Origin: Mesorhizobium sp. CA14
GTDB taxonomy: Bacteria > Pseudomonadota > Alphaproteobacteria > Rhizobiales > Rhizobiaceae
DNA length: 64,000 nucleotides
Direction of reading: 5' to 3'
Assembly (NCBI RefSeq): GCF_020165195.1
Contig: NZ_JAIUHR010000026.1
Span: 1 to 64,000 of the forward strand
Shown: piece by piece, positions 17,965 through 27,366 of the stretch
Position numbering within the stretch: position 1 is the first letter of the stretch
Layout: each line of letters starts with the position of its first letter
Notes under the pieces: generated by a model
What the model was told of the DNA's origin: nothing
The model's database searches: none
The model's input: the letters and a program-made list of their open reading frames with translations, nothing else
Program-made: the position numbers and the translations under genes

Positions 17965-18351
17965 ATGACGCGCGAGGCTATTGCCGATCTCTACCGGGGC
18001 TACATCGCCTGCCTGAATGAGCAGGATTGGGACAGTCTCGGCCGCTTCGTCGGCGAGGAGGTGCAGTATAATGGCGAGACGATCGGGCTTTCGGGCTATC
18101 GCCGCATGCTCGAAGGCGATTTCGAGGCCATTCCCGACCTGCGCTTCAACATCGAGCTTCTGATCTCGGAGCCGCCGCGCGTGGCGGCTCGCCTGCATTT
18201 CGACTGCCGGCCCAAGGGCGTGCTATTCGGCCTGCCGGTCCACGGCAAGCGCGTCAGCTTTGCCGAAAACGTCTTCTACGAATTCCACGATAGCCGCATA
18301 AGGGAGGTCTGGTCGGTCATCGACAAGGCTGCCATCCAGGCGCAGCTTTAG
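17965..18351 (+). CDS. SnoaL-like/NTF2-fold ester cyclase-type protein
   Basis: A 128-aa protein of the SnoaL/NTF2 fold: an N-terminal helix (AIADLYRGYIACLNEQDWD), a GLSGYRRMLEGDFEAIPDLRF helix-strand, then strands ending in FAENVFYEFHDSRIREVWSVID. Such small alpha+beta barrels include polyketide cyclases, but most members have unknown substrates. Codon use looks like its neighbours. The stop codon TAG is formed at the left edge of the adjacent 200-bp inverted-repeat element, so insertion of that element may have set its present C-terminus. A short spacer with no other gene separates it from the divergent feuN. Confidence 0.75.
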   Translation: MTREAIADLYRGYIACLNEQDWDSLGRFVGEEVQYNGETIGLSGYRRMLEGDFEAIPDLRFNIELLISEPPRVAARLHFDCRPKGVLFGLPVHGKRVSFAENVFYEFHDSRIREVWSVIDKAAIQAQL

Positions 18352-18550
18352 GGTGTGTTGATGTTCAGGTGAGGCCGGCCTTCAAATGCCGGCTTCCTGC
18401 GCTTCCGGCCTTCGCCGGCCGAAGCACTCGTAAGACGCCGCGCAGCCAAGGCTACGGCCGGCGTAGGCCGGTTCTCGGAGGCCACCCCGTTTGGTCGCTT
18501 CGCGCCCGTCTTCGACTCCGACTCGGCCTGACCTGAATCTCAACACACCC
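18351..18550. mobile_element. MITE-like 200-bp element with terminal inverted repeats and TA flanks
   Basis: The ends GGGTGTGTTG and CAACACACCC are perfect inverted repeats; over 25 bp they match at 22 positions (left ...ATGTTCAGGTGAGGC, right, reversed, ...AGATTCAGGTCAGGC). TA lies just outside both ends (18349-18350 and 18551-18552), as in IS630/Tc1-mariner-type insertion at TA with duplication. The 150-bp interior codes for nothing and has GC-rich palindromes (gccggcctacgccggcc type). TAG stop codons of both flanking genes are made by the TA plus the element's first G. Confidence 0.72.
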
Positions 18551-18957
18551 TATGCACTTTCCTGGGTCAGCGCGCGGAAGCGCAGCAATCCATGATGGAC
18601 CGCAAGGTCCTCGTCATAACGCGCCTCGGCGAATTCCAGCGACAGCCGCGTCTGGCCGCGCGGACCGATGGACAGCGCCGCGCCATCGAGGCTCGCCTTG
18701 ATGCTGTCCATGATGAGGCGTGTCTCGGCCTCGCCTTGAGCTTTCGACCAGACGTGCAGGGTGACCAGCTGGTCATTGTCGTTGTCGGCGCCGGTCTCGA
18801 GGTCGAAGGCGCTGGTACGGCCGTAGGTGACGTTCGGAAAGGCGGCCTTGTCGTTCGCCTGCTCGAGCAGGCCCGCGCCGCCGAGCAGCGCCGACAGCGA
18901 CGCGTCGGTTTTTAGCCTCAGGAACAAGGCCTGCATCAAATCGCCAGGCGCCGTCAT
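18550..18957 (-). CDS. DUF3168 protein, phage/GTA tail-completion-like, orphan
   Basis: A 135-aa protein beginning MTAPGDLMQALFLRLKTDASLSALLGG with FPNVTYGRTSAFDLETGADND in the middle and LRFRALT at the end, fitting the DUF3168 family of phage and gene-transfer-agent tail-completion proteins. In alphaproteobacteria it normally lies inside a gene transfer agent or prophage structural cluster. Here no capsid, portal or tail gene is near: neighbours are a SnoaL-like gene and a methylated-amine cassette. It may be a leftover or a recruited copy. It is intact and its composition matches the host. The 18958-19101 spacer upstream shows nothing further. Confidence 0.7.
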   Translation of the reverse strand: MTAPGDLMQALFLRLKTDASLSALLGGAGLLEQANDKAAFPNVTYGRTSAFDLETGADNDNDQLVTLHVWSKAQGEAETRLIMDSIKASLDGAALSIGPRGQTRLSLEFAEARYDEDLAVHHGLLRFRALTQESA

Positions 18958-19101
18958 CTACCGTCCATCGCCAACACATGTCTCCGCGCCGCGGCCAATC
19001 TCCGGCAACGTAGCCGCGCTCGCGATCCGATGCCAGACCGCGAATCGTTCTGACTATAACGTGAAGGGCGAAGGTCTCGAATTTGTTACGTTTTCGTCAA
19101 A

Positions 19102-20654
19102 TCACGAGACCGGCGCCGCACCACCCTCCTCGGTGCGCTTGGCAATGAACTCGTCGAGCACGCCCGCGGTAGCGGCGGCGGAGGCCGGCGGCTGGAAGTC
19201 GGCGACGATCCGCTTCCATATGCCTGTCGCGCGTTCCGTCGCCGTCTTCGAGCCGGATTGCGTCCAGTTGCCGAAATTCGACCAATCGGCCACGACCGGC
19301 TCGTAGAAAGCAGTGCGGTAGCGAGCCATCGTGTGCGCGGCCGAGAAGAAATGGCCTCCGGGCTGCACTTCGGCGATCGCTTCGAAGCCGATGGCGTCGG
19401 CGTCGCCCGGCGTCGTGGCGCAAAGCTCGGCGACGGTCTGCAGCGCCTCAACGTCGGTGATCAGCTTTTCCAGGGAGACGCTGAGACCACCTTCCAGCCA
19501 GCCGGCAGCGTGGATGCAGATGGTGGCGCCGGCCAACACCGAGCCCCATAGCGCGAACTGTGTCTCGTGCGCGGCCTGCGCATCGGAGACGTTGGCGGCG
19601 CTGCCGCCGCCGGAGCGCCAAGGCAGGCCGGTGTAACGGGCGAGTTGCCCCGCCCCAAGCGTCGCCTTGATGTGTTCCGGCGTGCCGAAGGCCGGAGCGC
19701 CGGACTTCATGTCGACATTGGAGGAGAAGGAACCATAGACCACCGGCGCGCCGGGCTGCACGATCTGGGCCAGCGTCAGGCCCGCCAGCGCCTCGGCATG
19801 CTGCAAGGTCAGCGCGCCGGCGACCGTGATCGGCGCCATGGCGCCGGCCAGACAGAAAGGCGTGATGAGCAGAACCTGGCCGGCCTTGGCGAAGTCGATG
19901 ATGCCCTGCGCCATCGGGATATCCAGCTGGCGCGGCGAATTGGTGTTGATGACGGTGTAGCAATGGGCGCCGGCGCGGAACTCGTCCTGCGAAAGGCCGC
20001 GCGCCAGGCGGATCATCTCGAAACCGTCTTCGACCTGCGGCGTGCCGCGCGCAAAGATGAAGGGGAACTTGTCCGACAGCGTCAGCTGCGCCCGGTTGAC
20101 AGCATAGTGGCGCAAGCGGCTGTCGATGTCCTGCGGCTCGACGCAGGGCCCGAGCATGTGCAGCACGTCGAAATGCTGGACCAGCTTGACGAATTCCTCA
20201 AAAGCCTGGAGCGTTCCGGGCCGGCGTCCCGCTCGAGATCGGTGACGTTGGGAGCGCCGGAGCCGGCCAGGAAAGCCATCGAGCCGAGCTCGAGCGTCAG
20301 GTCGCGCGAGCGGTCGCCGCCAAGAGCGGGAATGGAGCGCGGCGCCGAGGAAAGTGCTTCCTCGACCATGTCGCGGCCGATCCTGACCATCTGGCTGTCT
20401 TCGTCGACCAAAGCGCCGGCCTTGGCATAGATGGCGCGGGCCTCGGGCAGCAGCACCTTGATGCCGAGCTCTTCCAGCACGCGCAGCGCGGCAGCGTGGA
20501 TGGCCGCGACCTGGTCGTCGGAAAAGATCGGCTGCGGCAGGAAGGGGTTCTTCAGCGACCGGTAGTTCGGGTGCCGGCTCGACTCGCTGCCCGCCTCACC
20601 GGTGCGTCCCCGCCGGCGCTCGCGCCGGAGATCACGTGCGGCCTCATCGATCAT
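19102..20654 (-). pseudogene. MttB-family (trimethylamine/betaine methyltransferase-like) gene, frameshifted
   Basis: The two parts of one gene are in different frames. The N-terminal part (from 20654, RBS GAGGAGGAA) ends correctly at GSGAPNVTDLERD; the C-terminal part (to 19102) continues with TLQAFEEFVKLVQHFDVLHML. One base is missing near 20221-20229: GAC-GCC-GGC-CCG should read GAC-NGC-CGG-CCC-GGA. After correction the product would be about 515 aa, typical for COG5598/MttB-family proteins that demethylate quaternary amines with a corrinoid partner. No in-frame amber codon is seen, so it is of the non-pyrrolysine kind. No corrinoid protein gene lies nearby. Sequencing error is an alternative to true mutation. 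Confidence 0.85.
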
Positions 20655-20666
20655 GGCGGTTCCTCC

Positions 20667-23077
20667 TCATTGCCGCATCGCCTTGCCTTCGGCGTCGTAG
20701 GGCGAGGCCGCAATGACGCGCGCCGGCCGCTCGACCCCGACAATGTGTACGGAAAGCTCGGTCCCCTCCCCGGCGAAACCGTCATCGACCAACGCCAGGG
20801 CGACGCTCTTGGCGATGCCGTAGCCGTAGCCGCCGGAGGTGACGAAGCCGACGCGCCGGCGTTTGTGCCAGACCGGCTCGAAGCCGCTGGCATCGGCGTC
20901 GACGGCGTCGATTTCCAGCGTCACGATTCGCCGCGAAACACCGGCTTCGCGCTCTTTCAGCGCCGCGTCACGGCCGATGAAATCGCCCTTGTCGAAAGCG
21001 ATGAAGCGGTCGAGCCCGGTCTGGCCGGGCGTGTAGCCTTGCGTGAATTCGCGCGACCAGATGCCGAAACTCTTTTCCAGCCTGAGCGAATTCAGTGCGT
21101 AATAGCCGATCTCGGCCAGGCCGAGATCCTCGCCTGCAGCGAGCAGCGTTTCGCGCAGGCTCGAATGCAGGGTGGCCGGGCAGTTGATCTCGAAACCGAG
21201 CTCGCCGGCGATGGACAGCCGGGCCACCCGGGCGCGCGCCATGCCGATGTCGAATTTGCCGCAAGCCATGAACGGCAAGGCTGCCGCCGAGACGTCCTGA
21301 TGCGTGGTGCGTTCGACGATCCGGCGTGCGTTCGGACCGGTGACGAGGAAACCGGAGATGGCGTCCGAGATGTCGGTAACGGAGACTCCTTCGGCGATGT
21401 GTGCCTCGAACCAGCGCATGTGGAATTCGCGCAAATAGTAGGAGCCCATGATCCAGTATTCGCCGCCGCCCCAATTGAGCACGGTGAGATCGCCCTTCAG
21501 CCTGCCGTCGGAGCCAAGCATCGGCGCCAGCTTTGCGCGGCCGGGCTTCGGCAGCCGGCAGGCAAGCAGCCGGTCAAGCCAGGCCGCGGCACCCGGGCCT
21601 GACACCGCATAGCGCGAGAAGGCCGTGGTATCGACAAGGCCGGCGGCGCGGCGCACCTGCAGCACTTCGTCGCCGACGATCTCGAAAGCATTGGAGCGCT
21701 TCAGCGTGGCCTCCTCGCGGAACCCCATTGGCGCGAAATAGGCCGGGATTTCCAGGCCCCACGACGACGCCCACTCGGCGCCGGCGGCGCTCATGCCGTC
21801 ATAGGCGCCGGGACGCTTCAGCGGCCGGCCGGCAGGCAGGCGCTCGTTGGGGAAGGTCATGACGAAGCGGCGGGCATAGAACTGGCCGGTCGTCTGCCGG
21901 AGATACTCCCGGTTGGCGGCGAAGGCGCCGTAGCGCGCGATGTCCATGCCGAAGATATCGGCTTGCGGCTCGCCGTAAATCATCCATTCAGCCAGCGACT
22001 TGCCGACACCGCCGCCCTGGCTGAAGCCGGCCATGACGCCGCAGGCGACCCAGTAGTTTCTCAGCCCCCTGACCGGGCCGACCAGAGGATTGCCGTCCGG
22101 CGTGAAGGTGAAGGCGCCGTTGACCCATTTGCGGATGCCGGCCGTAGCCAGGCATGGAAAGCGCTCATAGGCCTTGGCAAGCTCGGGACTGATGCGGTCG
22201 ATATCCTCCGGGATCAGCTCGATGCCGTAATCCCAGGGCGCGCCGTCCATGTTCCAGTGTTTCGGGTTCTGCTCGTAGACGCCGAGCAGCACGCCCTTCC
22301 GCTCCTGCCGCAGATAGGAGAAGCCATCGAGATCGACGGCCAGGCCGAGCTCCTTGTCCAGTGCCGCCACTCGGGAATGTCCTCGGTGACGAAATAATGA
22401 TGCTCCATCGGCGTCACCGGCAGGTCGACTCCGGCCATCAGCCCGACCTGCTTGGCCCAAAGACCGCCGGCGTTGACGACGTGCTCGGCGACGATCGTGC
22501 CTTTTTCGGTGACGACGTCCCAGCCGCCGTCGGCGCGCTGCATCAGCTCGACGACGCGGTTGCGCAGGATGACGTCGGCGCCGCGCTTCTTCGCGGCGCC
22601 GGCATAGGCGTGTGTTGTGCCATAGGGGTCGAGATGGCCCTCGTTGGAATCATAGAGCCCGCCCAGCACGCCATTCACATCCACGATCGGGCAGATCTCC
22701 TTGATTTCATCCGGCGTCACCAGTCGCGCCGTTTCGATGCCGACCGACTGGAACACCGCCCAGGCCGATTTCAGCCACTCCCAGCGCTGCGGGTCGCTCG
22801 CCATGTTGACGCCGCCTGTCATATGCAGACCGGCATTCTGGCCGGATTCGGCCTCGATCTCGCGATAGAGCTTGATCGTGTAGTCCTGCAGGGCCGCGAC
22901 ATTGGGGTCAGCGTTGAGCGCGTGGAACCCGGCCGCGGCATGCCAAGTCGAGCCTGCCGTCAGCTCGGCGCGCTCGATCAGCGCCACATCGCTCCAGCCG
23001 AAACGCGTCAAGTGATAGAGCACCGAGGCGCCGACCACGCCTCCTCCGATGACCACTGCCCGGTAATGCGACTTCAC
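20667..23077 (-). pseudogene. FAD-dependent dimethylglycine/sarcosine dehydrogenase-like gene, frameshifted
   Basis: Encodes an FAD/DAO domain (AVVIGGGVVGASVLYHL, GxGxxG dinucleotide fold; TAGSTWHAAAGFH) and C-terminal GCV_T folate-binding domains (GFVTSGGYGYGIAKSVALAL near the end), as in dimethylglycine dehydrogenase. One base is missing near 22370-22376: ...VTEDIPE is in one frame and VAALDKELGLAVDL in the next; GAG-TGG should be GAG-GTG-GCG. Corrected length is about 800 aa. The GTG at 23077 follows GAGAGGGAGC, and the ATG at 23125 sits inside the putative operator, so the GTG is preferred. The 12-nt gap to mttB indicates an operon. Confidence 0.87.
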
Positions 23078-23118
23078 GAGCCGCTCCCTCTCGTTGGAGG
23101 CCCTCACGATATAGCTCC

Positions 23119-23148
23119 TGGACATATGTGTCTAGACACTTCTGTCCA
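23119..23148. promoter_or_regulatory. 30-bp dyad operator candidate for the TetR regulator
   Basis: Arms TGGACA and TGTCCA at 23119-23124 and 23143-23148 flank a perfect 12-bp palindrome GTGTCTAGACAC (23128-23139); only the 3-bp spacers differ. The whole 30 bp is centred between the two divergent genes, 41 bp ahead of the TetR ATG and 42 bp ahead of the oxidoreductase GTG. It fits TetR-type autoregulation and control of the divergent operon. Confidence 0.65.
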
Positions 23149-23188
23149 GAGCTTGCGCGTCGCCCCGTACCGTGCCACTTGTTCGGCC

Positions 23189-23827
23189 ATGACGATGACA
23201 GTTCCCCAGGACGAGCCGGCGCCCGGCAATATCAAGGTGACCCGCGCGGACTGGATAAACCTCGCGCTGCGGACGCTGGTTTCAGACGGAATCGAGAGCG
23301 TGCGCGTGCTGACGCTGGCACAGAAGCTCGGCGTCTCGCGCTCGAGCTTCTACTGGTATTTCGAAAGCCGGCAGGATCTGCTCGACCAGTTGCTCAAGCA
23401 TTGGCACGAGACCAACACCACGGCGATCGTCGAGCGTGCCCGCCGCCCGGCAGACACCATCATCATGGGTGTGATGAACGTCTTCGAATGCTGGGCCGAC
23501 GAGCGCCTGTTCGATCCCAGGCTCGATTTCGCCGTCCGCGAATGGGCAAGGCGCTCCGACGACGTGCGGCGCATGATCGACAAGGCCGACGAGGAGCGCC
23601 TGCTTGCCATACGCGACATGTACCGTCGGCATGGCTATGAGAGCGAGGACGCCTTCATCCGCGCCCGCGTCCTCTACTACATGCAGATCGGCTATTACGT
23701 GCTCGACCTGAAGGAACCGGTAGAGGCGCGCGTCAGCCATCTGGCCGCCTATCTGCGCTCCTTCACCGGCCAGGAGCCGACAGAGACGGATGTGGCGCAT
23801 TTCATGCGCTTCATCGCGTCGCGGTGA
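23189..23827 (+). CDS. TetR-family transcriptional regulator
   Basis: A 212-aa regulator with an N-terminal helix-turn-helix (RVLTLAQKLGVSRSSFYWYFESRQDLLDQLLKHW) and a helical ligand domain (ADTIIMGVMNVFECWADERLFDPRLDFAVREWAR) carrying the usual TetR C-terminal pattern. It starts at ATG 23189, or ATG 23195 six bases later, and reads away from the amine-oxidation cassette. The dyad at 23119-23148 lies between them. Its likely effector is a methylated amine or a breakdown product, by context only. The gene is intact although its two probable targets are frameshifted. Confidence 0.85.
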   Translation: MTMTVPQDEPAPGNIKVTRADWINLALRTLVSDGIESVRVLTLAQKLGVSRSSFYWYFESRQDLLDQLLKHWHETNTTAIVERARRPADTIIMGVMNVFECWADERLFDPRLDFAVREWARRSDDVRRMIDKADEERLLAIRDMYRRHGYESEDAFIRARVLYYMQIGYYVLDLKEPVEARVSHLAAYLRSFTGQEPTETDVAHFMRFIASR

Positions 23828-23993
23828 TTGAGATCGGCCGCCAACGGCCAGCGTATTTCCAACAAAGCTTGCGCTGTGGCTTCGCTGCCCTTGTGGGCGG
23901 TGATAAAATGGTCGAATAATTTGGCGGGGGCGCCACCCTGAAACTGCCCGCATGCTGTTTTCGGGCGAAAGCGCATTAGGGCGGAAGTCTGGA

Positions 23994-26150
23994 ATGGCAG
24001 GTCCTTCGAAACCACGCAAGAGAAGAGGCAGGATCGCCTCGGCGGCTCTTGCCGTCGATGCGTGGCTCGATTCCTCGCTCTATGAGATCGGCTTCAAAGC
24101 GCGCGAATTCTGGGAAGCCGCGACCATCTTTTCCCGCCGTTTCCGTGTGCATGGCTGGCGCCGCGCCATCATCGAGGTGCTGAGCGAAGGTTTCACCATG
24201 GGCGCGGGCGGCTTCGTGGTGCTGTTGGCGCTCGCCATGCCGGCCTTCGACATCACCGCCGGCGACTGGCGCAGCCAGGGCGATTTCGCCGTGACCTTCC
24301 TGGACCGCTACGGCAACGAGATCGGCCAGCGCGGCATCATCCAGCGCGATTCCGTGCCGGTCGACGAGATGCCCGATATCGTCATCAAGTCGGTGCTGGC
24401 GACCGAGGACCGGCGTTTCTTCGATCATTACGGCATCGACATTCTTGGCCTGTCGCGCGCGCTCTTCGAGAATATGCGCGCCAATTCGGTGGTCCAGGGC
24501 GGCTCCAGCATCACGCAGCAGCTCGCCAAGAACCTGTTTCTGTCCAACGAGCGCACATTGGAGCGCAAGATCAAGGAAGCCTTCCTGTCGCTATGGCTGG
24601 AAGCGAACCTGTCCAAGAAGGAAATCCTGCAGCTCTATCTCGACCGCGCCTATATGGGCGGCGGCACGTTCGGCATCGAGGCGGCGGCGGATTTCTATTT
24701 CGGCAAGAGCGTCAAGGATCTGAGCCTGGCCGAAGCGGCGATGCTGGCCGGCCTGTTCAAGGCGCCGACCAAATACGCCCCGCATATCAACCTGCCGGCG
24801 GCGCGCGCGCGCGCCAATGTTGTGCTATCCAACCTGGTCGACGCCGGCTTCATGACCGAGGGCCAGGTGCTGCAGGCGCGGCTGCATCCGGCCGACGTCG
24901 TCGACCGCGGCGAGCAGAAGAGCCCGGATTATTTCCTCGACTGGGCCTTCGACGAGGTGAAGAAGATCGCCAAGCCCGGCCAGCATTCGCTGGTCGCCCA
25001 CACCACTTTCGACGCCAACATCCAGAAGGCCGCGGAAGAGTCGGTCGAGTTCCATCTCCGGCAGTTCGGCAAGGAATACAACGTCACCGAAGGCGCGGTT
25101 GTGGTGATCGAGACCAATGGCGCGGTTCGCGCCATCGTCGGCGGCCGCGACTATGGCACCAGCCAGTTCAACCGCGCGACCAAGGCGCTGCGCCAGACCG
25201 GCTCCTCCTTCAAGCCCTATGTCTATGCCACCGCCATGGAGCATGGCTTCACGCCGGATTCGGTCGTTTCGGGCGGCGCGATCACATGGGGCGGCTGGTC
25301 GCCGCACAATTACAATGGCGGCTCGGCCGGCAATGTCACGCTGATCACGGCGATCGCCAAGTCGATCAACACCGTGCCGGTGCGGCTCGCCAAGGATTAC
25401 CTAGGCATCGGTCCGATCAAGGCGATGGCGGAATCGATGGGCGTCGAATCGCCGCTGGAATCGCACAAGACCATGGTGCTCGGCACATCGGGCATGACGG
25501 TCATGGATCAGGCAACCGGCTACAGCGTCTTTGCCCAGAACGGTTTCGTCGGCTCCCGCCATGGTATCACCCAGCTCGTCACCCGCACCGGGGAGGTGGT
25601 CTATGACTGGGCCAAGGATGCGCCGCCGCCGCACCGCGTGCTGTCGGAAAAGGCGCTGAAATACATGAACACGATGCTAGCCGCGGTGCCGGCGATCGGC
25701 ACGGCGCGGCGCGCCCAGTTGCCCAACATCGTCGTCGCCGGCAAGACAGGTACCACGCAATCCTATCGCGACGCCTGGTTCGTCGGTTTTACCGGCAACT
25801 ACACGGCCGCGGTCTGGCTCGGCAACGACGACTTCACGCCGACCAACAAGATGACCGGCGGCACGCTGCCGGCGATGGTCTGGCAGCGGTTCATGGTCTA
25901 TGCGCACCAGAACATCGACCTGAAGCCGATCCCCGGTCTCGATCATCCTTGGGTCGATCCGGAGGTCGCGGCCAAGGCAGAGGAAGCGGCAAAGAAGGAA
26001 GCCGACGCGGCGACAGCGCAGGCCGAAGCCGAACGCCCGCCGGTGCTTTCGAGCCGCACCAGCCAGACCTTGCGGGACATGACCAAGGTGTTCCAGGCCG
26101 CGCCGGTGCTGGACGCCCCCACTCCGCCGGAGACGCTTTCGGCGCTTTAG
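23994..26150 (+). CDS. Class A penicillin-binding protein (glycosyltransferase/transpeptidase)
   Basis: A bifunctional peptidoglycan synthase, 718 aa from the ATG at 23994. A basic cytoplasmic N-terminus and a membrane segment near residues 75-98 precede the GT51 domain (ATEDRRFFDHYGID with Glu138; GGSSITQQLAKNLF), then the transpeptidase with SSFK (Ser404), KSINTVPVRLA (SxN) and KTGTT (Lys584). The C-terminus is a charged Ala/Glu/Lys tail of about 60 residues. The ATG at 23952 gives a 14-residue longer form. It builds and crosslinks cell wall; the N-terminal extension is longer than in E. coli PBP1a and typical of rhizobial members. Confidence 0.93.
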   Translation: MAGPSKPRKRRGRIASAALAVDAWLDSSLYEIGFKAREFWEAATIFSRRFRVHGWRRAIIEVLSEGFTMGAGGFVVLLALAMPAFDITAGDWRSQGDFAVTFLDRYGNEIGQRGIIQRDSVPVDEMPDIVIKSVLATEDRRFFDHYGIDILGLSRALFENMRANSVVQGGSSITQQLAKNLFLSNERTLERKIKEAFLSLWLEANLSKKEILQLYLDRAYMGGGTFGIEAAADFYFGKSVKDLSLAEAAMLAGLFKAPTKYAPHINLPAARARANVVLSNLVDAGFMTEGQVLQARLHPADVVDRGEQKSPDYFLDWAFDEVKKIAKPGQHSLVAHTTFDANIQKAAEESVEFHLRQFGKEYNVTEGAVVVIETNGAVRAIVGGRDYGTSQFNRATKALRQTGSSFKPYVYATAMEHGFTPDSVVSGGAITWGGWSPHNYNGGSAGNVTLITAIAKSINTVPVRLAKDYLGIGPIKAMAESMGVESPLESHKTMVLGTSGMTVMDQATGYSVFAQNGFVGSRHGITQLVTRTGEVVYDWAKDAPPPHRVLSEKALKYMNTMLAAVPAIGTARRAQLPNIVVAGKTGTTQSYRDAWFVGFTGNYTAAVWLGNDDFTPTNKMTGGTLPAMVWQRFMVYAHQNIDLKPIPGLDHPWVDPEVAAKAEEAAKKEADAATAQAEAERPPVLSSRTSQTLRDMTKVFQAAPVLDAPTPPETLSAL

Positions 26151-26230
26151 GGCGACGCTTGCGCGAAGCCGGCTTGCCACGGCACCCCGCGCCGCGATAT
26201 CCCGGGCAATCTCCTCTGTTTGCGGCTCTC

Positions 26231-26815
26231 ATGCTCAAGAACGCCATCCTGACGCTGCTTTCGCTTGCCATAGCCATCGGGCTTGGCGGCTACAGCGTCT
26301 GGTATGCGCTCAATGCGCAGGACGGCGTCGGCGCGATCCGCATCGGCCAATGGACCGCTTTCCCCGAAGTCGGGACTTTAGCCGCCGACCCCTACTCCAA
26401 GGCGCGTGTGGCACGCGAGGGCGTGCTGGCGCTCGGGCAGGCCGAGGGGCTTGCCTTCGTCGCCGAGCGCGACGATGCGGGCGAGCCGCTGAAACGCGAA
26501 TGCACCTACACGATCGAAGGCGGCTATCCCACTGCCCGCTTCTGGACGCTCTACGCCGCCGACCAGTCGCTTGGCGTGATCGACACAGGCAAGCCGAGGC
26601 AGTCGGCGCTGCAATCCTACGAAGTGCTGCGCCGGCCCGACAATTCCGTCGTCATTTCCGTCGGCAGCCGACCGGCTCCCGGCAACTGGCTGCTGACCGG
26701 CGGCTCCGGCAAGATGTATTTCGTGCTCACCTTCTACGACACGCCGATCGCATCGAGCACCGGCCTCTCGGACGTCACGCTGCCGCGCATCCTGAAGGCG
26801 GGCTGCAATGCGTAG
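26231..26815 (+). CDS. DUF1214 domain protein
   Basis: A 194-aa protein with an N-terminal membrane segment (LTLLSLAIAIGLGGYSVWYAL) and a periplasmic domain with CTYTIEGGYPTARFWTLYAAD, GNWLLTGGSGKMYFVLTFYDTP and PRILKAGC. These match the DUF1214 half of DUF1254/DUF1214 proteins. The start at 26231 gives a membrane-anchored protein and follows the PBP stop by 80 nt. It overlaps the next gene by 8 nt. In many bacteria DUF1254 and DUF1214 are parts of one protein; here they are separate genes. Its reaction is unknown. Confidence 0.8.
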   Translation: MLKNAILTLLSLAIAIGLGGYSVWYALNAQDGVGAIRIGQWTAFPEVGTLAADPYSKARVAREGVLALGQAEGLAFVAERDDAGEPLKRECTYTIEGGYPTARFWTLYAADQSLGVIDTGKPRQSALQSYEVLRRPDNSVVISVGSRPAPGNWLLTGGSGKMYFVLTFYDTPIASSTGLSDVTLPRILKAGCNA

Positions 26816-27356
26816 CCTGCTGCATGCCCTGATCCTCGGCCTGCTCGGCGCCGGCATCGTGCATATCGTGGTGCTGTTCCTGGTGCCGGAATTTTCCGAA
26901 CGCGATGCCTGGTCGCGGCTGGCGATGGCATCCGACCTCTACAAGATGAGGCGGCTCGACGCCGAGGCCGGCGGCGCGCCGGTGGTGAAATCGGTCGATC
27001 CGTTGTTTTATGCCGCCGCCTGCCGCTTCGACCTTGCCGACGGGCTGGTCAGGATCAGGGCGCCGGGCGACGTGCCGTTCTGGTCGGCCTCGGTCTACGA
27101 CCGCAGCGGCCACAACATCTATTCCTTCAACGATCACAACGCCAATGGCGAGAAGCTCGATGCGGTGGTGCTGACGCCGGCGCAGATGATCGACGTGCGG
27201 CGCGACCTTCCGGAGGATCTGCAGGGCGCGATCTTCGTCGAAGCGCCGATCGAGGAAGGCATTTTCGTCGTCCGCGCCTTCGTGCCGGACGAGAGCTGGA
27301 AACCGATCGTGTCACGCTTCCTCGAGCAGAGTGCCTGCGAATTGCAGGACTACTGA
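26808..27356 (+). CDS. DUF1254 domain protein
   Basis: A 182-aa protein with an N-terminal membrane segment (LLHALILGLLGAGIVHIVVLFLV) and a periplasmic domain (SDLYKMRRLDAEAGGAPVVKSVDPLFYAAACRFDL, FWSASVYDRSGHNIYSFND). It is the DUF1254 half, placed after the DUF1214 gene and overlapping it by 8 nt, so the two are probably translated together and may form a complex in the periplasm. The start ATG lies in the end of the previous gene. Function unknown. Confidence 0.8.
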   Translation: MRSLLHALILGLLGAGIVHIVVLFLVPEFSERDAWSRLAMASDLYKMRRLDAEAGGAPVVKSVDPLFYAAACRFDLADGLVRIRAPGDVPFWSASVYDRSGHNIYSFNDHNANGEKLDAVVLTPAQMIDVRRDLPEDLQGAIFVEAPIEEGIFVVRAFVPDESWKPIVSRFLEQSACELQDY

Positions 27357-27366
27357 GAAAACTCGA

